NCBI RefSeq assembly: GCF_003606345.3
Contig: NZ_CP031844.2
Location: forward strand, 372,001 to 436,000
Direction of reading: 5' to 3'
Length of the DNA: 64,000 nt
Origin: Bartonella krasnovii
GTDB taxonomy: Bacteria > Pseudomonadota > Alphaproteobacteria > Rhizobiales > Rhizobiaceae
In this document: piece after piece, positions 1-9,936 of the stretch
How the letters are laid out: the number at the start of each line of letters is the position of its first letter
Position numbering within the stretch: position 1 is the first letter of the stretch
Position numbers and translations under genes: made by a program
The notes under the pieces: model-generated
What the model was told of the DNA's origin: nothing
Database searches by the model: none
What the model saw: the letters and a program-made list of their open reading frames with translations, nothing else

Positions 1-203
1 TGTTTTCTTTTTTCAGCAATCGGTTATGATCCATTTGCTAGCAAATTGTATGGCTCAATATATAATATATAAGAAAACCATTCTGATTATTTAATATAAA
101 AAGATTTCCGGTAAAGAAAAAATTTTATATTCGGGGGAGTGAAAAAAATGATCAATTATCACTATCAATTAAGAAATTATTTTTATAATACAGGCGATTA
201 TCT

Positions 204-1046
204 TTAATTTAATAAACCAATTTCACGCATTTTCATTAAAATTATGGGATTAATTTTTCCTGTGATAGGAAGATCAAACATTTTTTGAAACTGTTTTAAG
301 GCTTCTATGGTTTTTTGATCCTCTATTCCTGTGACAAGAACTTCCTCATGACCAAAATTATGTAAAGCTTTTTGCACCTGTAAAATATCTTCAATAGAAG
401 GCTGTAAAGTAACTTCTTTCACATTTGTTATATTTTGTTTTGTTGTGTTATTTGCCATTTCTATTTCGCTCTGTTTAATTAATATCGCAATTTCATCTGT
501 TGCGGGACTGGACAAAACATCATTTTGCATTTTTTGAGTAGCTTGTTGTTTCCATAAAGCGATAGCACGCTGTGTTTTAGGTCCATCCAGTCCATCTAAA
601 GGTCCATCATAAAGCCCTAATTTTGCGAGTTCTTTTTGCTTTTCCAGCATGCTTACTGATTGATGGGGAAAAGGTGGATTTGTGTTGTGATGACTTGAAG
701 AATTTAATGAAGATACATGAGAGGATTCTTGTGATTTTGATTCTTTTTCAGATAGATTAGAACTTTTTCCTATATTTTGGGTAGAAGAAAACTTTATTTG
801 AGTAAAAATATTTTTATGTGGTGTCATTTGCAAAAATAAAGCATTAAATGAAACAACTAAAAAGCTAATGCTAAAAAGAATAGAGCCAACAAAAAATAAA
901 GTATTTTTTCGTGTATAGAAATAAAGAGTTTTTGCTATCCAAAAAATAAAATAAAAAATTATCAGAAGAAGAGTGATAACAATACTATTATGGTATTTAC
1001 GATGTTTTACAGTTTTTTTTCGGGATGTCTTTCTCTTTGTTGCCAT
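204..1046 (-). CDS. Membrane-anchored peptidoglycan-binding protein
   Basis: The protein has 280 residues. A basic N-terminus (Lys/Arg-rich, residues 3-16) is followed by two hydrophobic segments at about residues 22-40 and 49-72. A Ser/Asn-rich linker (about 85-130) leads to two peptidoglycan-binding_1-like repeats, one around the motif LGLYDGPLDGLDGPKTQRAI (about 142-165) and one near the C-terminus ending in ITGKINPIILMKMREIGLL. It is therefore probably anchored in the inner membrane with its C-terminus on cell-wall glycan. The layout and size match a conserved rhizobial hypothetical family. No enzymatic domain is visible. The start is the first Met, just after an AT-rich gap. Confidence 0.85.
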   Translation of the reverse strand: MATKRKTSRKKTVKHRKYHNSIVITLLLIIFYFIFWIAKTLYFYTRKNTLFFVGSILFSISFLVVSFNALFLQMTPHKNIFTQIKFSSTQNIGKSSNLSEKESKSQESSHVSSLNSSSHHNTNPPFPHQSVSMLEKQKELAKLGLYDGPLDGLDGPKTQRAIALWKQQATQKMQNDVLSSPATDEIAILIKQSEIEMANNTTKQNITNVKEVTLQPSIEDILQVQKALHNFGHEEVLVTGIEDQKTIEALKQFQKMFDLPITGKINPIILMKMREIGLLN

Positions 1047-1952
1047 TATTTTTTGGTTTTCAATTTTATTAATTTCATATTTTACAAATCTTTAATCTGT
1101 ATAAGAGAGCATTAAATGATTAACACTCAAGACCCTATAGTATTTTCAAACGAGCATTATCACATTTAATCATCTAAGCAATAATGCTACGTTATTCTTC
1201 ATTTTGGCACATATGTTTGCCTATTCTTTAAAATCAAGTTGAGAATATTTTCCTATAACGCTAAAGCGATGATAGCCATTATCATTCTTTATAGCTTACA
1301 TATAGAGAGTTACTTATCCGTAAACGATTTGGTAAGAGAAATTTCCTCTTAATGGTATTATATCTTGGCATAAATTCCTTCTATTCATATTCACTTATTT
1401 TTATAAGTATCAATTAAATTGATGTTTACAATATTATAAAAAAATCTTAGCTTGAGATGAAATCGTAATATATGCCTCTATTTTTTATATTTCAGCGACA
1501 TGTTGATCGTATTTATGATGTGTCAGTAAAAGTTTTATAGACAGTATAAATATCTTATCGACACGAGAGCCAGAATAACAGAGTTTCCCCTTTTTAACCC
1601 TTGTCTTATCGCTACATTTTCTTGTGGAATAAAAGGCTATAAAAGTGTAAGGTGTACATTTCTACGCCTTATGCACGATCATGATTATGTATCTTATTTT
1701 TTATCATAGTTCCTTATATAATAATCCTCTAACTATATGATATTTTGTATGATTTTGGTGTTATTTTTTGCCGAATAGAAATATATCCCACTTTTTTATA
1801 CAGTGGCATCATATCATATTTATAAAAAAGCTAATGATATAGGCCCAATAAATGAATACTAAAATTTATAAAAAATTCATTTTATAAATTTTTTATAAAG
1901 ATGCAGTGTGTAAAATACCTCTTTTATTGCCTTTACCACTGCGGTACATTAA
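1047..1952. other. AT-rich intergenic gap, no gene seen
   Basis: About 900 bases with short, stop-riddled frames on both strands. It must hold the promoter of the leftward peptidoglycan-binding gene and of the rightward DUF5330 gene. I see no convincing RNA gene or relic in it. Confidence 0.5.
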
Positions 1953-1958
1953 TTGCTC

Positions 1959-2333
1959 ATGATACGTTTTTTAATTAAATTATCATTTTTTTTGTTTTTT
2001 GTTTTTGTTATTATTTCATTTTTTGTAGCAAATCCAGGCACTAACCATTCTTCTAACTCAAAAAATAATGAGACAACAACAAGCGATGTAATTATTGCGT
2101 TTAAGGAAGCTTTAAATGATTTAGGAACATTTTGTGACCGGAATAAAGAAACTTGTAAAGTAGGAAAGTCCTTTTTAAGTTTACTTGGCGAACGCGCATA
2201 TTACGGTGCAAGAGCTGTTTATGAATACTTAGGGCATATATTAGGGAATAAAAATAATATAGAGATTTCTCCTAATGTTTTCCAGGAAATGGAAATAAAA
2301 GAATTCTTACAAAACCATACAATGCTATCTTAA
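1959..2333 (+). CDS. DUF5330-type small exported/membrane protein
   Basis: A protein of about 124 residues with one N-terminal hydrophobic segment (residues 3-24), either an uncleaved signal or a signal peptide. A short polar linker is followed by the conserved block ALNDLGTFCDRNKETCKVG, which carries two Cys. This block and the position directly before a SufE-type gene are typical of the alphaproteobacterial DUF5330 family, whose function is unknown. ATG at 1959 is preferred over an in-frame TTG at 1953. No good ribosome-binding site is visible for either. Confidence 0.75.
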   Translation: MIRFLIKLSFFLFFVFVIISFFVANPGTNHSSNSKNNETTTSDVIIAFKEALNDLGTFCDRNKETCKVGKSFLSLLGERAYYGARAVYEYLGHILGNKNNIEISPNVFQEMEIKEFLQNHTMLS

Positions 2334-2440
2334 AATAAGAATTTTTAACGTTCTTCATATTCATTATGTTAGGAGAATAAATATTTATCTACCAATAAAT
2401 ATATTCAACATAATTATTAAAAGGAAACAGGACTAAGATA

Positions 2441-2851
2441 ATGGCGGAAACAATCGATAATATTATAGAAAACTTTTCGCTTTTAGATAATTGGGAAGAT
2501 CGTTATCGTTATGTCATTGAGCTTGGCCATGAATTGCCACCTTTTCCAGAAAGTGCTCGAAACGATGCCCACAAAGTTCCTGGTTGTGTTAGCCAAGTGT
2601 GGCTTTTATCGTCACGTAATAATTCAGAAGATCCAATATTAACGTTTCAAGGTGATTCTGATGCCCATATTGTGCGCGGACTCATTTATATTCTTTTGGC
2701 TTATTATTCAGGAAAAAAAGCTTCTGAAATTCGTAACTCTGATGCTCAAGATCTCTTTGAGAAACTTGGCTTAAATGAAAATCTTACACCACAACGATCC
2801 AATGGTCTGAAATCAATGATTAAACGAATCCGTAAGGAAAGCTATATATAA
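2441..2851 (+). CDS. sufE: SufE family Fe-S cluster assembly sulfur acceptor
   Basis: The protein has 136 residues, the usual SufE length. The motif HKVPGCVSQVWL at about residues 44-55 contains the Cys that accepts persulfide sulfur from the cysteine desulfurase SufS. The segment D.DAHIVRGLIYILLAYYSGK and the C-terminal LGLNENLTPQRSNGLKSMI are family signatures. It should act in the cytoplasm, passing sulfur to the SUF scaffold. The other suf genes are not in this window, which is usual in this group. The start ATG follows AAAGGAAACAGG, a good ribosome-binding site. Confidence 0.95.
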   Translation: MAETIDNIIENFSLLDNWEDRYRYVIELGHELPPFPESARNDAHKVPGCVSQVWLLSSRNNSEDPILTFQGDSDAHIVRGLIYILLAYYSGKKASEIRNSDAQDLFEKLGLNENLTPQRSNGLKSMIKRIRKESYI

Positions 2852-2958
2852 TTTCCTTTCTACAAGCTGCTATACACACAAAAACTTCACAGAAAATGTG
2901 CACTCTAAAAAACAACTTTATATAAATTTATATAGGAACTATTTTTCAAAAAATATGA

Positions 2959-3396
2959 TTATTTAGCTTTTTTCCGTTTGCTTTTGCGTCCAAGCCCCAT
3001 CTCTTTGGCTAAAGCTGATCGTGTTTTTGCATAATTAGGCGCTACCATAGGATAAGAACTGTCTAATTGCCATTTTTCACGGTATTCCTCTGGCAACATT
3101 CCATAATGTGTCATGAGATGACGCTTGAGAGATTTAAATTTTTTCCCATCTTCAAGGCAAATGAGATAATCAGGAAATACTGAACGCTTTGGATTAACGG
3201 CAGGCCTTTGTTTTTCAACTTCGACTTCAGCTAATTCTAGATTCCCTGCTTTACGAAAAGCAGCATGGACATCAGCAATCAAACTTGGCACTTCAGTCGG
3301 TCGAATAGAATTATTACTCACGTAGGCAGCAACAATATCAGCAACCAATGTAATAACTAAATTGCTTTCAGTCTCTAAGACTGCACGATGTTCCAT
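2959..3396 (-). CDS. mucR: MucR/Ros family transcriptional regulator
   Basis: The protein has 145 residues, typical of the family. The N-terminal half (about 10-45) is the helical oligomerisation region. The C-terminal half carries the Ros-type zinc finger, with Cys in YLICLEDGKKFKSLKRHL and downstream His residues at HLMTH. The end is Lys/Arg-rich (GRKSKRKKAK). Members bind AT-rich promoters and repress virulence, envelope and exopolysaccharide genes in Brucella and rhizobia. The gene is followed on its 5' side by a very AT-rich gap, which would suit autoregulation, although no site was mapped. Confidence 0.93.
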   Translation of the reverse strand: MEHRAVLETESNLVITLVADIVAAYVSNNSIRPTEVPSLIADVHAAFRKAGNLELAEVEVEKQRPAVNPKRSVFPDYLICLEDGKKFKSLKRHLMTHYGMLPEEYREKWQLDSSYPMVAPNYAKTRSALAKEMGLGRKSKRKKAK

Positions 3397-4243
3397 TCTT
3401 GTTTCCTTTAATTTAAAATCGAGTAATTCAAAATCGAGATATAGTGCATATACTCATAATATAAAGATCTGATGCACATAAGTTTCATATTGTACAAAAA
3501 TCTTTTTTGTCAATTCAATTATTCTATAAAATTACCAAAACACAAAAAAATCAAATAAATACCTCTTTTTTGTCATAATATACAATAAGAAAAACGAAAT
3601 TCTTACATGTTAAAAGATAGTTTTATTCTATAATAATATCATACATAATATATAATATATCACAAATATAAAAAAAATATAAGATAAAAATTATTTATTT
3701 TTTTGAGAATGTAAAAATAAAATTAAAAATTATAAAAATATAGTATATAAAATATTAATTTTATTTTAAATAATTATAATTTTTAAAATATTATTTTGTG
3801 AAGGATAAATTTATTTTTATAATTTATATTTATAAAATTAATAATAAAAAATAAACTATATTATAAATATGACAAAATACCATTGCTTATATTATTAATA
3901 TAGACCTTAAAACATGAATAATACTTTTTTATTTTTTTCATTAAAATGATATTTTTATATATATTTGTTATAGTCTGTAAAATTATACATCTATACTGTA
4001 TCAAAAAAATCAATTCTTTCTCTTTTAAATTAATTGTCTTACTGTCACTTCCATTATAAAAGTGGTATTTCTCCCTCGAAAACAATAGCTATGACAGCTA
4101 ATGAATAGAAGGGTATTAATTGTATAAATGATCGCGATGCTATTTTTGCGAGTGCGTCGGAATTATATTTTTATACTTGCATCAATAATTGTGATTCTAA
4201 CATATAAACGAAGCTATTAACATATTTAAATATAGGATTGTGT
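3397..4243. other. Extremely AT-rich intergenic gap
   Basis: About 850 bases between the divergent mucR and oligopeptidase B genes, with long A/T-only stretches, especially 3580-3870. A possible 74-codon minus-strand frame at 3861-4085 has the composition of chance AT-rich sequence and is not called. Both promoters must lie here. No repeat array or RNA gene is evident. Confidence 0.5.
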
Positions 4244-6337
4244 ATGACCCGCACTTTTACAATTCCTCCCAAAGCATCTAAAATCACTCATAAGGAAATA
4301 CATCATGGTATTCTTCGTGATGATTCCTATCATTGGTTACGTGCACCTAATTGGCAAGATGTTTTTAAAAATCCTAACTGTCTTGATCCTAATATTCGAC
4401 ATCATCTCGAAAAAGAAAATGCTTATCAAGAGGCTCAAATGGCTGATACAAAGCCATTAAGAGATTTGCTTTTTACCGAAATGAAAAGCAGGATTAAAGA
4501 GAATGATAGTTCCGTTCCTATAAAAAATGGACCTTTTTCTTACGGATTTTCTTATGTTACCGGAGGGCAACAACCACATTATTTTCGGACACCAAGAAAT
4601 GGTGGAGAAAGACATGTTTATCTTAATGGTGATCTATTAGCTGAGGATAAAGAATATTTCAATTTTGGTTCAGTCCAAGAATCTCCTGATCATAGGTATG
4701 TTGTGTGGACCTATGACAATAAAGGATCAGAATTTTATACAGCTAAAATTCGTAATTTAGAGACATTATCTGATTTTACGGACACCATAGTTGACACATC
4801 TGGACAAATTGTGTGGGATGCTCAATCTGAAGGTTTTTTCTATACAAAGGTGGATGAAAATCACCGTCCTTCAGAGCTCTATTATCATCGCTTAAACACG
4901 GATCAATCACACGATAAACTTATTTTTCGTGAAGATAATCCAGGTTTTTTCTTAAATGTAAGCGGCTCTAAGCTTCATGATGTTATTTATATCAATATTC
5001 ATGATCATGAAACCTCAGAGATCTGGTTAATTCCTGCTAATGCGCCTCTTAGTGTTCCTCAATGTGTACGAAAACGGCAAAAAGGTGTTGAATATTCACT
5101 TACAGAAGGCGGTGATGTTTTTTATATTCTTACGAATTTAGATAATGCAAAAGACTTTAAAATTATGGTTACACCGTATTCGGATCCGCAATCAGAAAAT
5201 TGGTCAGAGCTTGTATCCCATCAGCTTGGACGTTTAATCCTATCCCATGATGCATATCAAGACTTTCTTATTTGGCTTGAACGTTTTGAAGGGCTTCCTC
5301 GTATAAAAATTATGGAGCGTACAACGAAACAAATCCATTCCATTGCCTTTGATGAAGAGGCTTATTCTTTAGGTCTGCAAGGTGCAGCGGAATATAATAG
5401 CCAGTTCATTCGCTTTTCTTATTCATCAATGACAACGCCTGATCAAGTATTTGATTATGAGGTAAAAAGTCGAAAACGGATATTATTAAAGGCGCAAATA
5501 ATCCCCTCTGGCCATAATAAAGATGAATATATAACGCAGCGTATTATGGCCACCGCAGAGGATGGTGAAAAAATTCCCATCTCACTTTTTTATCATAAAA
5601 ATACACCCCTTAATGGTTGTGCACCTTGTTTGCTTTACGGTTATGGTGCTTATGGGATTTCTATACCTGCCAGTTTCAATAGTAATGCCCTCTCTCTCGT
5701 AAACAGAGGTTTTATTTATGCTATTGCCCATATTCGCGGGGGTAAAGAAAAAGGGGTTGAATGGTATGAGAAAGGAAAGCATCTTTTTAAATATAACACA
5801 TTTACCGATTTTATTGCTTGTGGGCGCTATCTTGTAAACAATAAATTCACAGCCCATGATCGGCTTATTGCACATGGTGGTTCGGCAGGAGGCATGTTGA
5901 TGGGGGCGATTGCCAATATAGCACCACAGGATTTTGCTGGGATTATAGCTAATGTACCTTTTGTTGATGTTTTAACAACGATGCTTGATGCTTCCTTACC
6001 CCTAACGCCCCCAGAATGGCCTGAATGGGGAAATCCTCTTGAATCACAAGAAGATTATAATCTTATAGCTTCTTATTCTCCCTATGATAACGTCAAAGCA
6101 CAAAAATACCCCCCTATGCTTGTGATCGCAGGGTTAACAGATCCTCGTGTAACTTACTGGGAACCTGCAAAATGGGTAGCAAAATTGCGTGAGTTAAAAA
6201 CAGATGATAATGCAATTTTATTGCGTATTAATATGGATTCAGGCCATGCTGGTGCGGCTGGACGTTTTTCAAAGTTAGAAGAAGTTGCTTATATCTATGC
6301 ATATATTCTAAAGATAGCAGGAAAAGATCGTTGCTAA
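4244..6337 (+). CDS. ptrB: Oligopeptidase B, S9A prolyl oligopeptidase family
   Basis: A cytoplasmic serine peptidase of about 697 residues that cuts small peptides after Arg/Lys. The N-terminal two thirds form the beta-propeller that gates substrate. The C-terminal alpha/beta hydrolase domain shows GYGAYG, HIRGGKEKG, the nucleophile motif GGSAGG, the acidic LVIAGLTDPRV and the catalytic His in DSGHAGA. Length and motifs match full-length PtrB. ATG at 4244 has AGGA six bases upstream, so the in-frame TTG at 4238 is unlikely to be the start. A strong hairpin follows the stop. Confidence 0.95.
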   Translation: MTRTFTIPPKASKITHKEIHHGILRDDSYHWLRAPNWQDVFKNPNCLDPNIRHHLEKENAYQEAQMADTKPLRDLLFTEMKSRIKENDSSVPIKNGPFSYGFSYVTGGQQPHYFRTPRNGGERHVYLNGDLLAEDKEYFNFGSVQESPDHRYVVWTYDNKGSEFYTAKIRNLETLSDFTDTIVDTSGQIVWDAQSEGFFYTKVDENHRPSELYYHRLNTDQSHDKLIFREDNPGFFLNVSGSKLHDVIYINIHDHETSEIWLIPANAPLSVPQCVRKRQKGVEYSLTEGGDVFYILTNLDNAKDFKIMVTPYSDPQSENWSELVSHQLGRLILSHDAYQDFLIWLERFEGLPRIKIMERTTKQIHSIAFDEEAYSLGLQGAAEYNSQFIRFSYSSMTTPDQVFDYEVKSRKRILLKAQIIPSGHNKDEYITQRIMATAEDGEKIPISLFYHKNTPLNGCAPCLLYGYGAYGISIPASFNSNALSLVNRGFIYAIAHIRGGKEKGVEWYEKGKHLFKYNTFTDFIACGRYLVNNKFTAHDRLIAHGGSAGGMLMGAIANIAPQDFAGIIANVPFVDVLTTMLDASLPLTPPEWPEWGNPLESQEDYNLIASYSPYDNVKAQKYPPMLVIAGLTDPRVTYWEPAKWVAKLRELKTDDNAILLRINMDSGHAGAAGRFSKLEEVAYIYAYILKIAGKDRC

Positions 6338-6357
6338 TCTATAATATCTTCATTTGT

Positions 6358-6390
6358 CAGTCCCTATAATTTATAAGGTTATAGGGACTG
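6358..6390. terminator. Hairpin between convergent genes
   Basis: A perfect 12-bp stem (CAGTCCCTATAA with TTATAGGGACTG) and a 9-base loop lie between the ends of ptrB and sodB. Neither side has a long T-run, so it may be a weak bidirectional terminator or a 3'-end stabiliser. Confidence 0.6.
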
Positions 6391-6418
6391 ATAGACGCTA
6401 AAAAATTATCTAAACAGC

Positions 6419-7021
6419 TTACAATCCGCAATCTTCATAAAGTTTTAAAACATAATCCCAATTGATCAAATGATCCACGAAAGATTCGAGATATTTCGGA
6501 CGAGCATTGCGGTAGTCAATGTAATAGGAATGTTCCCACACATCCACACCTAGAATAGGTTGAGCATCATGAACCAAAGGATTTTCACCATTCGGCGTTT
6601 TCATAATTTCAAGCTTACCATCTTTAACAGCAACCCATGCCCATCCAGAGCCAAATTGAGCACCAGCAGTAGCAATAAAATCAGCACGGAATTTGTCATA
6701 GCCACCTAGATCAGATTCAATAGCTTTTGCTAGTTTTTCAGGTAGCTTTTTACCACCACCATCTTTTTTCATCCAATGCCAAAAATGGTTATGATTGTAA
6801 TATTGCGCTGCATTATTAAACAAACCAATATTTTTTCCAAAACTTTTTTTAACAATCTCTTCAAGGCTTTCATTTTCCAAGCCTGTGTCTTTTATAAGGT
6901 TGTTGGTATTGGTAAGATAAGCGAGGTGATGCTTATCATGATGATATTCAAGTGTCTCGCGTGACATATAAGGCGAAAGAGCATCGTAATCATAAGGCAA
7001 TGCAGCCAATTCAAAAGCCAT
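6419..7021 (-). CDS. sodB: Superoxide dismutase, Fe-type
   Basis: A full-length enzyme of 200 residues. Metal ligands are visible as His in YHHDKHHLAYL (about residue 27), His in YNHNHFWHW (about 79) and Asp/His in DVWEHSYYIDY (about 160). The NNAAQ motif before the second ligand, with Gln at this place, is characteristic of Fe rather than Mn enzymes. GAQFGSGWAW is also typical. It dismutates superoxide in the cytoplasm. It is monocistronic and convergent with ptrB. The start ATG follows GAGGAGATTTTTAA, a strong ribosome-binding site. Confidence 0.96.
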   Translation of the reverse strand: MAFELAALPYDYDALSPYMSRETLEYHHDKHHLAYLTNTNNLIKDTGLENESLEEIVKKSFGKNIGLFNNAAQYYNHNHFWHWMKKDGGGKKLPEKLAKAIESDLGGYDKFRADFIATAGAQFGSGWAWVAVKDGKLEIMKTPNGENPLVHDAQPILGVDVWEHSYYIDYRNARPKYLESFVDHLINWDYVLKLYEDCGL

Positions 7022-7691
7022 TTAAAAATCTCCTCGATTCTAATTGTTAAGCTCACTCCAAGAATCTAATTTGCCATTTGCAGCATCTAAAAGCAAATGT
7101 TGGATGCTTTTATATATGTTAATTAATTTTAATGTCTCTCTTTTTGTAAAAATTCTCAGCTTATTAGTGTGTTATGGTGTTTACAACAGTATATTAAGTC
7201 ATATTTTTAAAAAAGACTTTTCAATGCACTTAATTTCATTTCATAGCGCTATTCATAAATATAGCATATAAAATCATTGGATATTATCATCTTTACGTTT
7301 AATGAAAGAGCAGGGCGGGTCATCATACACTTTGCTAACCTCCAATGTAGCAAAAGTTTTTTAATTGAGAAAGATGAGATTTGAATATATCAAAAAAAGC
7401 AAAGCATATGCTCATTGATTACAGACATAAATGATAAGATTTTCATTTTCTGTTTTTAAGAAATTAATAAAAAGAGCAAAGTAAGAGAAAAATAATTGAT
7501 GGATAAATGGTTGTGACTTGTGCTAAAAGAATAACTGTCTATTCGTTTCTGTTGGGAATTTGTATCGTTGCGTATCGTACAAGGTGTAGAGACTTTAATA
7601 ATAAAAAAGTAAGATCTTTTATTTTCAGATATTGCGTCTCTTCATAGGAATCGCTATAAGGTGCAAAAAACGGCTGTAAAGCATATTTTTT
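7022..7691. other. Intergenic gap upstream of sodB and tRNA-Gln
   Basis: The gap carries the sodB promoter (leftward) and the tRNA-Gln promoter (rightward). Possible frames at 7044-7271 and 7539-7736 show no recognisable protein features; the second overlaps the tRNA. Nothing else is seen. Confidence 0.5.
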
Positions 7692-7766
7692 TGGGGTATA
7701 GCCAAGCGGTAAGGCACCGGTTTTTGGTACCGGCATTCCCTGGTTCGAATCCAGGTACCCCAGCCA
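7692..7766 (+). tRNA. tRNA-Gln (anticodon TTG)
   Basis: The cloverleaf folds cleanly. The acceptor stem TGGGGTA pairs with TACCCCA (7756-7762). The anticodon arm CCGGT-TTTTGGT-ACCGG has TTG at the anticodon position. The T-arm contains GGTTCGAATCC. The 3' CCA is encoded (7764-7766). An integrase gene ending 77 bases downstream makes the 3' end the likely attachment site of the neighbouring prophage remnant. Confidence 0.97.
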
Positions 7767-7842
7767 TACTTTAATGAAATCAATGAGTTATCAGAAAGTA
7801 CGGGAATTTTATTTCCGTTGATTCCTTTAACTTATTTTCTGT

Positions 7843-8886
7843 CTATCCCGAACCTTTTTGAAGTTTTTTAATTGCTTCTATTGCGAGACGTTTGCGATCT
7901 GCGCTTTTTGTGTAAAGAGATGCCATGTTATCTTCTGTCCAGCCAAATAGTGCTTTCATTTGTGAAACTGTAGCACCAGCATTAGCTGCGCGGGTGGCCG
8001 CTAATTTTCGCAATCCATGCGCTGATTTTTTAATACTTGCTGCATTACAAGCTTTACGAAACAGATTACCAAAACTTTCTTTAGTCAGTTTTTTACCTTC
8101 TTTTCCACAAATAAATGTTTCATTACCTATAGGACCAATTTTAAGAGTTTCTGCTAATTCAGGTAAAATTGGTAAAAAAACATCTGTTTTAAATTGGCTC
8201 TTTTCTGTTTTGAGATGAATAATATTATCTTTAACATCTTTCCAGCCAATGCGAACGGCATCACCACGGCGTAAACCCGTATACAAAAGGACGTCAATCC
8301 ATACACGTTCATGAGTACCGACAGACCAATGATGATAATATTTATCTATATCTTCTTCTAACCATGGGGTGAAACCTTCTGCGTTAAAGGATTTTGGCGG
8401 TTTTATGTTAAAAGCGGGGTTTCTGTTTAAAAGAGCATTATCAACCGCCCAATTAAAAAGACCGTTTAAAGCCGTTAAAAAGTGTCTTGCAGCTGCGGGA
8501 GTATTGCGTCTTCTTTCTACAGCATCAAGAATATGTTGTTTTTCTATACTTTTATAGGCGCGATTACCAATATGTTTAGAAATATTATTTAGAATTCTAT
8601 ATTTAACTTTTTTCGTTGACTCTGATTGATTATGCCATTGCATGCTTTGTAAATACTGATGTAATAACCAATCGAAAGAGCCCTCTACAAGTCTGTTTTG
8701 TTTTGTTTTCTTGGAGGTGCCATTTTGCGCTTGCTTAAGGGCAAGTGTATAATTGTCAACGAATTCTTGTGTTCCGTAAGTTCCTGCAATCCGAACCCGT
8801 GGTCCATGACCAATACGTACATACCATATGATTTTACCATTGCGTGTACGTTCAAGAACAAGATATGGTGGACGACGCTTTGGCAT
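7843..8886 (-). CDS. Phage tyrosine integrase
   Basis: A site-specific recombinase of 347 residues. The N-terminus looks like an arm-binding domain (KIIWYVRIGHGPRVRIAGT, about 14-32). A core-binding helical domain follows (about 65-165). The catalytic domain has Arg in LLYTGLRRGDAVRIGW, His-x-x-Arg in AHGLRKLAATRAA and the Tyr nucleophile near the C-terminus in NMASLYTKSADR, so it looks functional. Its 3' end faces tRNA-Gln, the classic integration geometry. The stop of the upstream 83-residue gene lies only two bases before its start ATG. Confidence 0.95.
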   Translation of the reverse strand: MPKRRPPYLVLERTRNGKIIWYVRIGHGPRVRIAGTYGTQEFVDNYTLALKQAQNGTSKKTKQNRLVEGSFDWLLHQYLQSMQWHNQSESTKKVKYRILNNISKHIGNRAYKSIEKQHILDAVERRRNTPAAARHFLTALNGLFNWAVDNALLNRNPAFNIKPPKSFNAEGFTPWLEEDIDKYYHHWSVGTHERVWIDVLLYTGLRRGDAVRIGWKDVKDNIIHLKTEKSQFKTDVFLPILPELAETLKIGPIGNETFICGKEGKKLTKESFGNLFRKACNAASIKKSAHGLRKLAATRAANAGATVSQMKALFGWTEDNMASLYTKSADRKRLAIEAIKKLQKGSG

Positions 8887-8888
8887 GG

Positions 8889-9140
8889 TTAGAATTCTAT
8901 GCCGTCAACAGAGGGGCAAGAAGGGTGATTACTACATTCTTCTTGTTCATTTTCAAGAGGAGGAAAATCTTCAATACTGTAAGCATTATTCCTTGTTGTT
9001 GGTGATGTTATAGTTTTATTGATATGAATTAATAATTCTCCAGTAGGTTTTATTTCTACAACCTCTGCGCCTTGTTTTTTGGCTTCTCTTAAAGCGCGCG
9101 CAATGGCTGGTTGTGTTATGGTAGGTGGGCGGTGTGCCAT
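8889..9140 (-). CDS. Small phage protein of unknown function
   Basis: The protein has 83 residues. It starts MAHRPPTITQPAIARALREA, which looks like a short helical region that could bind DNA or protein. A strand-rich segment, EVVEIKPTGELLIHI, and a polar acidic tail follow. An open frame extends 36 codons further upstream, but AAGGGGA sits at the right distance before ATG 9140 and fixes that start. It sits between integrase and exonuclease genes in one leftward operon. An excisionase-like role is possible from position only. I recognise no family with confidence. Confidence 0.65.
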   Translation of the reverse strand: MAHRPPTITQPAIARALREAKKQGAEVVEIKPTGELLIHINKTITSPTTRNNAYSIEDFPPLENEQEECSNHPSCPSVDGIEF

Positions 9141-9252
9141 GTCAGTTCCCCTTAAATTTAGCTGCAATTCACCCGTGTTGTGAATCATGATTTTTTTTGA
9201 AAATTGTGGTAAGAGGGTGGGGGTGCTGGGAGGAGAAAGCACCCCCATAACA

Positions 9253-9876
9253 TCAAGCGGCTTTCGCTAAAATCTTTTGCATCTCTTGGTCTATTTCTGC
9301 TAAAAAGATTTCGACCGCTTGATTGATTTGTTCGATTTGTTCTTCATCACGATTGATGCGTTTGATCTTCATTCTCAAACCAGTGGATTTGCCTACAAAG
9401 TTTGGATTATAGCTCATGAAATCACACCATTTGCGCCCCGTACAAGCCATTTGAAATTGCATTTGTGCGTAATATTCTGACTTGATATTGCCATCTATAA
9501 AAAAGCGTAGATGATTTGATGATTGTGGGCATTTAATCTCAATTAAACCGTCCTCACCAATAAGCCCATCAGGACTAGCACCAGCCATTTGGATTGTAGG
9601 ATGTTGAATGAAACCACACCTTGTGACCTCTGTATCATAAATGAATGCATATTCTCTCAAGGGATCTTCTTCATAGTCAATGCCCCATTGCATAGCGGGC
9701 GTTATATAAGATTGGCTTATTTCTTCTGTTAATCGCTCTGTCATAAGTTTTATTTTGTAGTCTTCATATTTGCTTGTAGGCATTCCCTTGGCTGTTTTAC
9801 TGAGTACGTTATAAACGTTTGAAGCGGTGACTTTACCTAAACGGGCTTGAAACCATTCTGCTGTTCTTTGTTCCAT
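9253..9876 (-). CDS. YqaJ-family phage exonuclease
   Basis: A protein of 207 residues in the lambda-exonuclease/YqaJ nuclease fold. Visible motifs are RTAEWFQARLGKVTASN at the N-terminus, MQWGIDYEED, the metal-binding ASPDGL and the catalytic IEIKCP, then YYAQMQFQMACTG. The enzyme would resect double-strand ends 5' to 3' to leave 3' single strands for the annealing protein encoded just upstream. The ATG overlaps the end of the shifted ERF frame (TGA at 9878-9880), so the two are probably translationally coupled. Confidence 0.92.
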   Translation of the reverse strand: MEQRTAEWFQARLGKVTASNVYNVLSKTAKGMPTSKYEDYKIKLMTERLTEEISQSYITPAMQWGIDYEEDPLREYAFIYDTEVTRCGFIQHPTIQMAGASPDGLIGEDGLIEIKCPQSSNHLRFFIDGNIKSEYYAQMQFQMACTGRKWCDFMSYNPNFVGKSTGLRMKIKRINRDEEQIEQINQAVEIFLAEIDQEMQKILAKAA

Positions 9877-9936
9877 TTCACACCGCCTTTTGTTGCTCTT
9901 GTTGTGCTTTATTCATTTGAGAGCGTTTCTTTTTTC

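Noticed and set aside
3861..4085. 74-codon minus frame in the mucR-ptrB gap
   Set aside because: Composition is that of chance AT-rich sequence, with no ribosome-binding site or recognisable features.
7539..7736. 65-codon minus frame
   Set aside because: It overlaps the tRNA-Gln gene on the other strand and has no protein signature.
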